Numbered from the stretch's first letter, positions 48,081 through 60,133 are shown. The stretch is DNA of 64,000 nt from Rhea pennata (GCF_028389875.1 NC_084663.1:215474876-215538875); one strand, 5' to 3'. Notes: a model not told the origin generated them from the sequence alone. Numbers and translations: made by a program.

Positions 48081-51000
48081 TTAGTCTGCTCATCATTTGT
48101 CAGTGACAGTGTTTCCTAGAAAAGAGCCCTCAACAGATGAATTTTAGTTACTGTTAAAACTGATGTATTTGTTTGCACAGCTTTTTCCAGGTGCCACAGG
48201 GAAGCAGTAGCACCCAGACCTGCAAGGAGCCAGGCACAACAGCAGTGCTTAACCCAGAGGGTATCCCCCAGCCCATTAGGGCTTGGATACCTTTTTCTCC
48301 TGAGAGGTACAGCTTGGAAATCCCTTCCGAAGGCTTGTCCTTACAACCTCCCAGTCAGAAGGGACGCAGAGTCATGGATAATAACTCAAAGCAGTCGTTC
48401 ACCCTCATAGGACCTGGCTGACCCAGACCCAGCTCCCTCCTCTGTCTACCAAAAGCCCATTCCACATCTCCCGTTGCTTTGCAGCACCCCAGCCACTGCA
48501 TTATGTGCTGCTTTGGCCCAGGGAACTAGAAAGTCATTCAAAATTCATTGCAATTGAGAGGAAGAGTGAGCATGACCTCATTAGTACGCCTACGAGAAAA
48601 TGGGGAGGGCAGCACTTTGCTTCGAGGACTATCTTGGAGAAGGGACCAGTGTTCAGGTTTTCCCCATCACCAGGGGATAGGAGGTCACCAGCTGCCACAA
48701 TAATGCGGTGGGAGTCACGGGAAATGGCACAGAGCCATGAATCACAGCAGGAAACAAGCATCGCTCTGGCACACACACCTTCATCTCAGGACATTATATT
48801 AAGATAAAGCTGGCATTTGGACTTCCATCCTCTCTTGCACGTTACGTCACTCCTGGGACTCATCCTCACAAGGTTTGTCACTGAGCAGATGGGGCTTTCT
48901 GGGACCTCCTGAGGCAGGAGCTGAGCCTGCCAGGAGAGAAAAGCCCTGGTTCTGCACCTAGTCATGTCGTCGTGAGCATGACTGTGTGTAAAGCAAAGTG
49001 TGAAACACACTCAGAGGATTTTAGGTAGTTTTTAAAGGAAATTTTTACCTTCTACAACGTGAGCAGCTCATTTGCTTTGCATAGCTGTAAACGTGTTCTG
49101 AGTAAAACCTGATGCTGATGGCTGCTGAAGAGGGAAGCAATGAATTCGGTTGGCTCTGGCTGTTCCTTGCAGTCACCTTAACATCTGTGTTCAAGAAGTG
49201 ATCGGAAGGGAAAGATCATAGCAGGCAGTCGGGATAGAGGGGCTTGCAAGCAGCATTGAGAATAGCATTACAGAAAACAACTACAAAACTAGGATGGCAA
49301 AGCCTTCTGCACTTCCCTCATCCATTGCCTTTGACAGCACAGTTATTCTCGCTAACACTGAGAAACCATTTCCAGTTAATATTATTTATTATCTGCAGCA
49401 ATAGCATTGTAACAGTATCTAAAGGAATCATGCCGCTTCCTTTTACAAGACATTGCATTTGCATAATACATGATTCTGCTCCGAATCTTCATCTAAGTTT
49501 AAGATGAAATAAAAAATAAATAAGAATCATGTCTAGCGTAAGAAACCCTGCAGACTCTGAGCATCAGTTTTCCAGACACAGCTTAGCATTGCTGAGCATG
49601 AGCCTGTTTCTGAACATGAACCCCCAAAACCTTCCCAGCTCAAACACTCAGTTTGTATTTCAGGCTGAACACAGCACTGTGAAACGCTTTGGAGAACCTG
49701 CTTCTACTTTTCATCCAGATGGCAAAGTTTCTAACCTAACACCCCTCGTCGCCCTTAAATTACCCCCGCGCTCTCCACCTGTCGTTGGGAGACGACAGTC
49801 GCCCTTCTCCAGTCCTCCACATCCCAGTGATTCAGACCACTCTTTCTCAAGAGAAGTCTTGCAGGAATACCATGACTTTGATTTTTTTCACGTCCGTATG
49901 GGGGAAAAACAGGAAATGGAAGGGAAGTGGGGTCAAATCAAGCAAAAGATCTCAACATCAGTATTTTCACTACATAAAAGTATACGCACCCCAAGTCACT
50001 TATGAGCACCATTTTTATTTCTCGGTCTCCCCCTCGTCACGAGGACCCTCTCCCCTTTGACTTGCTGCTGCTTCTTCGTGCCCAAGATGTCCTTCCCAAG
50101 TCAGTCATGAGCCTGTGCATTATGAAGGTTACGTACACATGGATGCAACGCAAAGGCTAGATTATTTGAAACGCCATTATAATAATAACTTAAAAGGAGG
50201 AAAATTTGTGTGATCTGATTTTAAGATCAAAATTCTTCTACATAAAATTCTTGTAAAACTTTAGACATTCCTTTCCCATGGTACCTACCAAGATGTCATT
50301 TTGTTTAGACTCAGTGTTCAGCACAAGTTCTTCAAAATGAATTTGTTTTCATTTTTCTTTTTTTTTTTTTTTTTCTAAAAATGGCCTGAAGTGAAAACTT
50401 GCTCACCCACCACAGAGCTCTATGGAGGAAGCACCAAAGGATACGCACACGCACCTTCTCTTGCCCCATGAAGGAGCAGGACTTAGAGGGGACACTCAAC
50501 ACCAGCAAGGAAGCCCTGGGTGCTGCAAGCAACACCACATCTCCCCCAGCTTTTCTTTTTTTTCCCTCCCTTCGCATCCATCAGGGTCAAGGTCCCAGCA
50601 GAGAAGTCTTTGAATGTGGAGCTCTGAACTCATCGTTTCCTTCGTGGCTTACCATCATTTTTCTTACAGCAGTGTAGCACTCGGTGACATTGATCTGTGG
50701 TCTTTCCCTTTGTTTTTTGTCTAGCTTTTTCTACTTTTGTTTGCCTGCATTTCTTCACTTCCAGAAAGCTACATGACATTGGCCGTGCTTTCGTCATGCT
50801 GAGAGAGTCTGAAAATAATTGAGGGAAAAGAGGCTTTTTCTTGCACACAAAAGAAGAAAAACCTTATGGCACAAACTCCAGGGAGTCCAGGGAGCAGCTG
50901 GGAAGCCACTTCGAAGTCACACCTTATTGCAGCTTTCCTATTTAATGGCTTTCTTCAGCATTTCTTCTGAGGAAATCTGCACAGCTGCAAACCACCTCAG

Positions 51001-52619
51001 GAGCAGGGTGTCCTTCAGATCGTGCTGGAGGTCATTAAACCCCATCTCCCTTCCCGTGTGACAGCTTGCTTTGTGATCTGCTACATCAGAGCAGTGAGGT
51101 TTGATGTGCCCAAATCCATGGGCGTTTGCTATTAGAAAGGACAGGGGACTGGGAGAGCCCCACAAGAACTCTGTTTGGCTTCACACATCTTTATATTAGT
51201 CTTCAAGGCAAGAAAAATTAGTAGCATCTACTGGCATGGATTGGGAGCCAATTGGTGTGGCTGCTGTCTTGCTCCACTTCAGTGTCCATGCCAGGGAATT
51301 ACTGCTCTATATAATTACTTGAATCACAATTCACTGAGGTTTTCTAGTTTTGAGAGTTCAGGATGTACTTTCTGTCACTTTGTGTGTCTTTCAGTCCTCA
51401 GATTTACTGTGCATAACAGTAATTTTATCTGGTTACCTCCACAAAGATTTTGGTCTTCCCAATGTCTGTGTACTTAGTGGATTTATAGAAGTAGGGTTTC
51501 CTGGTCAAACTTGAATCTGGTAAGCATCCATGGTAATCTGAAGGTATTTAAAATATCTTGGTGATGTTCTTCATCTACCTGATAGATGTCTTTCTGCTGA
51601 TTTGACTTTGTAATCTGCTTTTTGATTAAAATGCAAATTATTCTCTTTGGTTATAGGCTAGAGACATTTTCTTTGGTGAAACATATGTTTTTTATTCATA
51701 ACATCATCTATGGCTTTAGGATTAGCTGTCTGACTTACATGAAAGTTATACTAGCTAACACTTAGTAACTCCATTGCTAAGAAAGGAGAACGAAGATGAA
51801 CTTGAAGCAACCTCTAGGAAAGACCACTCAAGTCCTTCGTATGCAAATCATTGGCTTTGCTGACTGTGGATCATCTGAATAAGCTGGAAACTACTGTTTT
51901 GCTGCGTCTCACGGTGCAGAGGACAGCAAGGCAACCTCCACCAGGGCACCAGGACACGGCCAGGCTTGTCCCCTCTGCATTCATGAAAGATGCTGGAGGA
52001 GCAACGTGTGAACGAGACCCTCCTTCCTCCACTCCACAGCTGGAAAAAGGGAGGTGCCATACCTGAGCAGAAATTTTTCTGAATTATTGGCCAGTTTATA
52101 ACTTACAAGATTTTAAGAAATACTCAAAGATAACTAACCCTTACACAAGTTTTCATTCTGTGGAGAAGTTGGGGGCTTCTACCTGCACCTGGGAATTTCA
52201 GCATGAGCTCAGTGCCCTGGGACAGAGCCTAATTTATAATCTAATCATGTCTATAAAGCTGCATAATTATGACTGTGGATATACCCAATTCATCACCCTT
52301 TTTCTGGTGGGTGAGAGCTAACTTCTACTCTGCTTTTATAAAGACTCTCTGGCTACCAAACCACTGTGATCTAGCCCTGGAAAGAGTCACTGCTGATACA
52401 GCTTCTCACTGTAGTCATTTTTTTTAATTTTTCCCTTGACATCTCTGTTTAGCTTAATTTAAGTGTACCTAATTTTGGCTGTTATGTTTTATAAATTAGC
52501 TATCCCTTCTATTTTGGAGGCCTACAGAAGTCCATTAGCATCACTACATCCCTCCAGCAGTCTCTGTGCATAGTTCCTCCTTCTTTATATTTGAATGAGT
52601 ATTCATTTACCCTTGCAAC
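48081..52619. other. Intergenic sequence, nothing recognised
   Basis: No gene recognised. A poly-T tract of about 17 bases lies near 50358-50374. Confidence 0.5.
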
Positions 52620-53060
52620 AAAATCCGAAAAAGGAACAAAGCCACCATGGATTTAAAAAAATGAAAGGTTTCCATAAGCTAATAATTGATGAATAGAGAC
52701 TGTTCACAAGGGCAGAGAAGACAGACAGCGGTTGGCCTTGGGTCCCATGTAGTTTGTCATACTTTTACAGGATATAGAAATGAGTAAGCAGAGAAGTGAC
52801 ATCTTCCTATGACCCAATTTATTAAGGATAGCAAAAATGAATTGTGAAGAGCAGCAGAAGGCTCCCATGATACTGAATTACTGTGTAATACAGATGCATC
52901 TGAATGTCAGCATAGATGAATGAAGAGTAATGCACATGAGAAAAGACAACCCAATCACATGCAATAATGAGTTCCAAATTAGATATTATCAGTCTGGAAA
53001 GGGCATGAAGACAACTATGGTAGTTCTAAAACATCAATTCAGTGCTATCAGCTGCCCCTC
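52620..53060 (+). mobile_element. Ancient CR1-type LINE fragment, ORF2 region after the RT core
   Basis: AGTAATGCACATGAGAAAAG, AATAATGAGTTCCAAATTAG, ATATTATCAGTCTGGAAAGG and the preceding TTGTGAAGAGCAGCAGAAGG follow, in order, the CR1 segment encoding the region between the RT core and the ORF2 C-terminus. The consensus there reads roughly 'ATGCACATGGGAAAA... ATGATGGGTTCTAAATTAG... ACCACTCAGGAAAG'. Many stops and indels mark it as very old. Confidence 0.6.
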
Positions 53061-55683
53061 AAATCTTACAGAACGCTGACAATTGCCAGGAAATAAATAG
53101 AAAATGAAAGGAAAAGCATCGTTATCCTGCTCTGTCAATCCATAGTCACTAACAGGACACTGATAAACCCTTGGGCTGAGCCCATGTAGTCATTTGTCCT
53201 TTCTTACTTGTCCCAGGACTTTGTATCCTTTCCTCCGCAACTTGGCTGGATGCCTTAGTGTGTTGGTCTCTCTGATTTTCGCACCGAAAATCTCATGCCA
53301 TGTTTGCACCCTCTTAATTTTACCTCGTTTCTCAAGTCACCTTTGCTGGGGATCACTGAAGGCCTTACAAAGGACTGGTCTCCCCCTGAGTTTTTGTCTT
53401 CCCACTCCACTTCCTCTGCTTCCTCCATGGTTTCAATAGCATTTCTTTAAGGACCTGTCTACCCTCCTGAGCCCCTTTTCTTCCGACTGTTTTGCAGGGG
53501 CTCTTACATACTCATGCTGTGAGTTTATTGACAAATCCATTAGCTTTCTGTGACTGTCCTCCTTCCCCATCTCAGAGCTATCGATTCCACCATTTCATGG
53601 TCGCTCCTGCCACTTCCTCTTCCATCACTGCAGTCCCAACAGCCCCTCACTGTTGGGTAGAAATCACACCTGGAAGACACTCCCTGAAGGCTCCTTTCTC
53701 CCCCTTCCTTGTCTAAAAATTGCTGTCATCACCATTCAGTTTAAGAGATGGTCCTGCGCAGGGAACTTTCCTTTGCCATTGTCCTTGACATTTGCTGATG
53801 GAGAGGTGGCCCTCAGACAGCAGGTCATGATGCTTCCAACCGTTTTAGCTGAGAAATGATGCTGTGCTTGCAGGACTGATGGCTGCTTTTGGAGGACAAC
53901 AAGTCATCCTGGTCATCATCTCTGCCTGCCTCTCGCCTTGGTGGCTTACCTATTTCACCATGGCCATGATGGTGTAAGTGAGGATCACTTACAGCAGCGA
54001 GGTCTATGTGTAATGACCTTGTGCCTGTTTGGCAGTTATCTAGGGTATGTCTAGGCTCCATCCATGGTCACCAGATAGAACTGGTACCTCGGTGGGAGCA
54101 TCAGCTCTCCTGTGGCACCTTCATCTTTAAACAACCCCCCAAAGTGAGGTTTATTTGAATAAAATTACTTTTATTCAAGGTATTCATAGGTTCCATTTTC
54201 TGTTTTGTGAGTCTGGAAATGTCTTAGTGGTGTCTTCTGACTTCCTGCAGCTTCTGACCCGCCCATGTCCATCCGGCCTGGCAATATTCATAACAGAGTA
54301 TGAAAAAACATGTTCAGAATGGGTATTTCCCAAAAGCACATCCTCTGTTTGCAGGATCCATAAGCATCCGTAAGATGCCATCAGCATGTAAATTCACTAT
54401 CCCACACTGGCGATGCCTTCACCAACCCATCTCTCCAGCGAGGTCCACAAACTTGTCTAAGACTGCCAAAAATTTCCCTCTCTTCTGACAATGGTTTCTG
54501 CAGATCAACGTCATTCCACAAATACAGTGCCAGCTTGGGGTGATGGAGAAGCTGGCACCAAAAGATTTGCCTTGTTTGCTCATGTGCCAGTGCTGCTGCA
54601 GGGCCTGGTGCTCCTTGGATGAAGGCAAGGTGTTCTCAGGTGAATTCAGACCTGGTTCCCTACTACCAGCAAATCTTTCTGAGATCATCATAGTGTTTGC
54701 AAACATTTCTGTATAGTTCAGTATTCGGCATATAGGCGCAGCTGCTTCCATTGGTTGCGTGATATATGCATATTTATATGCCTCTTTTTCTAGACGCATT
54801 TAAACCAGACATGTTCCGGCACAGAAACTCTGAACGAGGACTGCCATCATGCAAAATGCATGCTTAGAGCCCAGCCAAAACCCACGCAGTGGATGAGGAG
54901 TAAGCAGAAGCAGCCTGAATAACTCTGAACGTTCAGATATCTTAGTAGTAACTCCAAGTCTGCTTCTCAAAAGCAGCATTATGCTGGGAGAGAAATGTTG
55001 GCTTATTACACGACTGTCCGGGTGGGGTGAGATCAGCTTTGGCAGCTGTTGTCTGCACAGACTCTGGCATGTGATTTTTGAAGCGTGTTGTTTAGCACTG
55101 ACTGTCCTCTCACCTCTTACAGAAGAGATGATAAAAAAGGGGGAAGTTTGCTAAAATCCATCCTTTCTTCCTTTTTGCCTCTCCCACAACTATGAGACAG
55201 AATCCTAGTGTACCTCAGCTGATGGAAGAAGTAATTAATCTGTTTTTTTTCAGAGATATAAAAGTTGTTTAAAATGTCGGCAGGGTTTCTGCTGGGTTTT
55301 GTCCCTTTTTTCCCCTCTTTGGTAAGCGTAGCCACTGTTTCTTCTCTAGAGTGCCTGCCCCAGCACAGACCTCCGCCGTGCCTCGGACCACACGTGCAAT
55401 ATTGTGCTCATTTATAACGCTTCAGCTCTCTCTTCGAAGCTGAGAGCGCGGGATGGGATTTAACACCTCCTCGTGCAAAATTCAATGCTTCTTTCTGTCT
55501 CTTCATCCTTCTCTTTAGCTTATCTAGATCTCCTAAATGCCTTTTTGGGCAGGCACCATTTTGTCCTCAAGCTGGTGTAGCTATGTGAAAGATTTACACA
55601 AAATCATTATGATGTCTTCTTTTTTTAAAAAAAAATCCATTCCAAACAATTCACAAAAATATATTTGACTTCTAGACAGCTAC
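53061..55683. other. Intergenic sequence, nothing firmly recognised
   Basis: Minus-strand frames at 54419-54799 (126 codons) and 53825-54061 have fairly protein-like composition, but I cannot link them to a family. They may be relics of an old element or chance. Confidence 0.4.
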
Positions 55684-55864
55684 TCAGCATTGAGCGGGGG
55701 CTGTTGGGGCCTGACCATGAAGAGGGGCCACGTTTTGGTGGACGAGGAGGCCGGGTTGTTCCTCTGCCTGCATCAAGCGCCGAATTTCATCTGCCGTCGC
55801 ATGCTCCAGGCACCGGTGGCAGCAGATCCCCTTGCTGCTCTTGGAGCCAATTTTTGGTTCTTTC
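55684..55864 (-). CDS. Possible terminal exon of an unidentified minus-strand gene
   Basis: I do not recognise this protein. On minus, an acceptor (ACATTTTTGCAG) is followed by a frame of about 60 codons ending in TGA. It includes KEPKIGSKSSKGICCHRCLE and then HATADEIRRLMQAEEQPGLL, a soluble, Cys- and charge-rich composition that looks more coding-like than other frames here. The frame needs 2 nt from an upstream exon, which would lie to the right, within or beyond the ADAM gene on the opposite strand. I found neither an upstream exon nor an AATAAA nearby. It may equally be chance. Confidence 0.25.
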
Positions 55865-55924
55865 CTGCAAAAATGTTGCACTTTTAGGAAAGCAGGACAT
55901 CTTGGTAGGGTTTATTTTTGCAGG

Positions 55925-56760
55925 CAGCCCCCCAGGTGGGGTGGGTGGGGCCAGGGAGGGCGGGACCAAGTGAGGTGGGCGGGGCTGGTGGCAGGTGTGG
56001 GGGTGTGGCTAGGTGCATGGGCTGGGCCAAGTGAGGGTGCTGGGAGTGAGGGCTGGGTGGCACCAGGAGCTGGGCTGTGGCTGGAGACAGAGCAGCGGCC
56101 CCAGGAGGTAGGTGGAGGTGGGATGGGACAGGGTGGGTAGCAGATGGAGGTGGGATCAGGGTGGTGGGTGGTGGCAGAACTGACTTAGGCGGCAGTTGGA
56201 GGAGGGAGGGGATGGGATGGAATGGGGTGGGTGGCGGGTAGAGAAGGGGTGGGATGCAATGGGACAGGATAGGATGGGACGGGATGGGATGGGATGGGTG
56301 ACAGGTGGAGGAGGGATGGGATGAGGTGGGTGGCAGGCAGGGCTGTGACTGGGCTGGTAGGAGGTGGCAGAACACGCCCAGGTGGCAGTTGGAGGAGGGA
56401 TGGAGTGGGATAGGATGAGACAGGGTGGTGTAGGATAGGATGGGATGAATGGCAGGTGGAGAAGAGGTGGGATGGGACAGGATGGGACAGGTGGCAGGAG
56501 GAGGAGGTGCCAGGATGGTGGGAGGTGGCAGACGAGCCCAGGCGGCAGTTGGAGCCTGGAGGGGCAGGAACGGAGGAGACCCTGTGGCGGTTGGGGTGGA
56601 GGAAGGGGCTGGAGGCAGCTCGGGGCTGGGGGAGGTGGGGCTGGGGGTGGCAACGGAAGGGCAGAGCACATGGCCATGGGAGATGGGGAGCGGGGCTGAG
56701 GGGCGCTGGAGGTCTAAAGAGGGGCCAGAGGATGGCAGCAGGGTGGCTGCATCCTGGGGC
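55925..56760. repeat. G-skewed minisatellite-like region upstream of the ADAM first exon
   Basis: The plus strand is almost all G, A and T, with units such as GGGATGGGATGGG (56275-56300) and GGTGGGTGGCAGG. Imperfect 30-40-bp units built on GGCAGGTGGAGGAGGGATGG recur. The skew makes long proline-rich frames on minus that are not genes. Multiple GGG runs could form G-quadruplexes. Confidence 0.85.
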
Positions 56761-56973
56761 GCCCCTGGCATGGGGCACGGGTTGGGACAGGGCTGAAGGT
56801 GAGGGACGAGGCCAGGACCGGGCGCAGGCAGCGAAGGGGCTGGGGCAGCTGGAGGTGGACCGGGGCAGCTGCCGAGGGTGGCGTGGAGCTGGGGGCAGCG
56901 GGTGCAGGGTCAGGGCGGCTGGGCTGAGGGCTGTGTCCTGGCAGGGCTGGCCAGGGCGGTGAGCAGCGCGGAC

Positions 56974-57043
56974 ATGGGGCCAGGGCTCTGCCTGCCCCGC
57001 CGGGGCACAAGGATCGTGGCACTGATCCTGCTCCTCTGCCCAG
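56974..57043 (+). CDS. ADAM metalloprotease, exon 1 (signal peptide)
   Basis: This is the first coding exon of an ADAM gene. The ATG lies in a strong Kozak context (GACATGG). A basic residue cluster (LPRRGTR) is followed by the hydrophobic core IVALILLLC, a classic signal peptide. The exon ends after 23 codons plus 1 nt at CCCAG|GTGAGG. That phase completes a glycine codon with the 2 nt that open the exon at 58435. Taken alone the exon could belong to any secreted protein; the assignment rests on the in-phase join to the following prodomain exons. It is embedded in G-rich repeats. I leave the symbol blank because the paralogue is not certain (ADAM20/21-like, ADAM9 group). Confidence 0.72.
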
Positions 57044-57109
57044 GTGAGGGGCAGCGATTGGGAGCCCGGGCTGGTGGCGGGGGGGGGGGGCACAGGATGA
57101 GGAACGTGG

Positions 57110-57890
57110 AATGGAAGGTAGGGACATGGGCTTGGAGATGTGGGTGGAGGGATGTGGGTGGAAGGATGCAGGCTTGGGGATATGGGTCAGGGACGTGGGC
57201 TGAGGGACATGGGGTGGGGGTGTGAGCTGGGGTATGTAAACTGGGAGATGTGGGCTGGAGCACTTGGGCTGGAGACATGGCCTGAGGGACATGGGCTGGG
57301 GGACATCGGTAGGTGATGCAAGCAGGGGGAGATGGGATGAGAGATGTAAGACGGGGGACATGGGCTGGGGATACTGGTGGGGACTCAGGCTGGAGATACG
57401 GGTTTAGGGACATGGGCTGGGGGACATAGGCTGGGGACATTGATGAGGGACATGGGCTGGGAGACACAGGCTGGAGCCTTGGGGCTGGGGAACATGGGTT
57501 TAGGGCCAGGGGCCAGGGCACACTGGGGGGGAATGCAGGATGGGGGACACAGACTGGGGGCAAGCACAGGGGAACAAGGTCAGAGGGACGTGGGCTGGGA
57601 ATGTGAGCTAAGGACACAGGCTGGGGATGCAGACGAGGGGACATGAGCCTGGGGACATTGGTGGGGGGGATGCAGGCTGAGGGGCATGAGCTGGGACATG
57701 GGCTGGGAGGACTTTGGGGGGGGGTGCAGGCTGGGGACACCAGCTGGGAAATGTGAGCTTGGGGACGTTGCTGGGGGACACTGGCAGAGGCATGGGTAGG
57801 AAAACATGGGCTGGGGACACGGGCAGGGACGTGGGCTCCGGCCCAGCTGGTGGTGGGGGACAGGCTGGGGGGTGTCTGGGCCGGGCACGT
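57110..57890. repeat. G-skewed minisatellite in ADAM intron 1
   Basis: Imperfect units of about 14-20 bases based on GGGGACATGGGCTG repeat for roughly 780 bases, with the G strand on the non-template strand of the gene. A run of 13 or more G lies just before it, at about 57078-57090. False reading frames in both directions follow from the repeat. Confidence 0.9.
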
Positions 57891-58204
57891 GGCTCATGGG
57901 ACAGCCTCCTCCTTCCTTGGCCAGCTCGTTGGCTCTCACAAAACGCGGTTAATTAAATCTCGACGTTCTATTTCCTGTGATCCCGTATCAGGTTTGATTC
58001 TGGGTTTTTGCTTGAGATCAAAGCGAGCTCATCATCATCTTGTAATTACAGAAATCGTCTCATCTTCTCCCTTTGAAAAACGCTCGCTGGAATTTCTTGC
58101 ACCCGAAGCTTCATTAGAAATCAGTATTAACAGTGAAAAGAGCTCTTCAACCAGCTCTCTTATACCTCAAATTTAAGATAGATGGACTTGCAAAATTAAA
58201 TATG

Positions 58205-58211
<7 letters not shown>
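57891..58211. other. ADAM intron 1, unique part
   Basis: This unique stretch has a frame that stays open from 57850 to 58176 and ends in a serine-rich tail. It joins neither ADAM exon in phase and is left as intron. Confidence 0.4.

Positions 58212-58245
<34 letters not shown>
58212..58245. repeat. Poly(A) tract of 34 adenines
   Basis: Uninterrupted A34 within ADAM intron 1. CR1 elements do not leave poly(A) tails, so this is either an expanded homopolymer or the tail of a retrocopy. No parental gene was recognised upstream. Confidence 0.97.
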
Positions 58246-58248
<3 letters not shown>

Positions 58249-58434
58249 TTCTATTTAAAATCCTCCTTCTGCATTGCAGGAACGGGAAATACTTCATTAT
58301 CTGGTGTGAAAAACACTGCTTTTCCCCTAAAATATGGAACAAAATCATTTCCTGATGGCTCAGCTGATGGGAGACTACCGCAGCTCAGTCATACTCCAAT
58401 ATCTGTATCAACATCAGCAGTTTATTTCTTCCAG

Positions 58435-58517
58435 GTTTTTTCGAAACGTCAAGAATCCTCTACTCCGAAGTAACGGTGCCGAGGAAGCTGGAGCCAAGGG
58501 ACGGGGCACTTGCAAAG
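58435..58517 (+). CDS. ADAM metalloprotease, exon 2 (start of prodomain)
   Basis: This exon has 83 nt after the acceptor TTTATTTCTTCCAG. It adds 2 nt to the split glycine codon and then 27 codons, ending at phase 0. It encodes FFETSRILYSEVTVPRKLEP and then RDGALAK. The block with tyrosine, then EVTVPRKLEPR, is the hallmark start of the ADAM prodomain, where members typically read Y-E-V-x-P-x-x-L. The donor AAAG|GTCATT is weak at positions +3 to +6, but no better donor keeps the frame. The prodomain keeps the protease latent until furin cleavage in the Golgi. Confidence 0.82.
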
Positions 58518-59247
58518 GTCATTTGCTTTTCAGAAAATTGCTGCTGGTCCCAGCCAGGGCCTGGCTGGGGAGGTGGAAGCGTTTGTCACTTCAGGCTTAC
58601 TGCTTTTGACTTGCCAAACATTTTTAAAAGAGCTTTTTAATTCTTTTTTTCCCCTTTTAATGCTATCTCAACAATGCTAAATGCTACAAAGGGGATTCTT
58701 AGAAAGAAACAGGCTCTGGAGAAGAAGCCTTTGGCAAAGGGTAAAACGGGAACCGTGCTCTGAGCAATCAATGCGGCGTTGCATGAGATAAAAGGGATTG
58801 GGGCAGAGTTTTGGAGCCTTTCTCTGCTGACAGAGGGCTTTTAATATTTTTTTGGAAAAAATTTCTGCCCTGGTAGTCCAGATATCGAGCCCTCTTCAGC
58901 CTAGAGTTGGTTTTACTTAGGAACAGACTGAAATGGCAGAATTAAAGCGGCTTTTCTGAGGAAGGGGGCTGCGCTCTCCGACACTCCCGAAGTCACTTTC
59001 CTTGAGATGGGAGGCTGCAAAACCAGGGACGTGAGGCCAGACCGTGTCCACCCGTCCCTGGCAGTCGCCGTTAGCGGGGAACGAAGGAAGGGCACTGCAC
59101 AGGCTCAGCAAGCAAGGGAACCTCTTGAGAAGATGCTCCCTTGGGGACACGCTTGAGGAGAGGTGCTAAATGGCCTTCATGAGGGAAGGCTGGAACAGCT
59201 GAGTTTAATCTTGGAAACATTAATATACTGTGTCTCAAACGGTTTAG
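58518..59247. other. ADAM intron 2
   Basis: Intron bounded by GTCATT and TTTAG. No repeat or RNA gene recognised. Confidence 0.6.
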
Positions 59248-59312
59248 GAGGACGTGTCGTATTTAATAACAGCAGAAGGGAACCACCATATCATCCATCT
59301 CGTGCAAGCAAA
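59248..59312 (+). CDS. ADAM metalloprotease, exon 3 (prodomain)
   Basis: This exon has 65 nt: 21 codons plus 2 nt. The acceptor is weak (TCAAACGGTTTAG) and the donor strong (CAAA|GTAAGT, exon ending AA). It encodes EDVSYLITAEGNHHIIHLVQ followed by A and a split lysine codon. This matches the ADAM prodomain pattern V-S-Y-x-I-x-A-E-G-x-x-x-I-I-H-L-x-x-x-K, best known from ADAM9. Phase 0 at the start and 2 nt at the end fit both neighbouring exons exactly, which makes chance very unlikely. Confidence 0.85.
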
Positions 59313-60133
59313 GTAAGTGTCTGCTGCTTCCCGAGCTTTTCTTCCTCTCCGACTCTCTGCTCCTGCAGCCACCCCATGGGCCCCTGTGTGAGGTCTCTGG
59401 TCCCACCTGCTGCTCAAAGCAGGGTCAGACCAGGTGCTTTATCCAGGCAGGTGCCTTTCACATCTTCTCCGGGGTGCACCACATTCCTGGTGTGCCGCAA
59501 GCACCCACGTGCGGCACTGAGGCTGTGGCCACCCCATGTGAGCCCTCTCCCAGCTCGGCAGCTCCTAGTGGGACCCAGCCAGCCCACGGGATCCCAGGGA
59601 AGACCTGGTGCCCTGAGGAAGCACCTGGGGCTGTCCATCATCTTTCCTGAGGACCTCGAAGCCCAGCTTTGGACCAGTCAGAACTTTTATCATAAAACTG
59701 GTATTCTAGGAACATTTGCTGTGTGGGTTGACAGGGCTTCTCTCCACCTCTAGGGCTTAAAATGCTGCCACATGCATGAGGAGCAGATCTGATGCACACG
59801 CCCAATGATCGTGGCCATTCCTATGTCTGCGCAAACAGCATTTTGAAAGTACATAAATGCATATTTCTTAAGCAATCCCCTTTTTGTCCATCTGTCACGG
59901 CCTCGCCATAGTCCAAAGCCAGGGATCTGGCTCCATCTGTCATTGCGTAGCTTCAGTCGCTCCTGCTGCCAGGATTTCTCCTACCCAGATTCTAGCACCA
60001 GTCTGGGACTTGTGGACAACAAGTGAATTACCAGGCGTCTCTTGCAGCCTGCAGGAGAAAAACGAAACAGCTGCGCTTAACGGGGAGAACTTGGTATGTC
60101 TAATTTTAAGGATTTTTCTGTTTTGACTTTCAG
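59313..60133. other. ADAM intron 3
   Basis: Intron bounded by GTAAGT and TTTCAG. Its first half is moderately GC-rich. No further exon fits the phase. Confidence 0.6.

Noticed and set aside
54180-54799. Minus-strand frames with moderately protein-like composition, possible transposase relic
   Set aside because: I could not match them to any transposase, retroviral or host domain, so no element is called.
55884-57740. Several minus-strand frames of 170-300 codons rich in proline, serine and histidine
   Set aside because: They are the complement of G-rich minisatellites, which lack stop codons on that strand. The composition is repetitive and the frames overlap each other in different phases.
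60025-60094. Possible ADAM exon between exons 3 and 4 (acceptor near 60031, GTATGT donor at 60092)
   Set aside because: Its phase creates a stop at the junction with exon 4, and exon 3 at 59248-59312 already supplies the conserved prodomain segment with matching phases.
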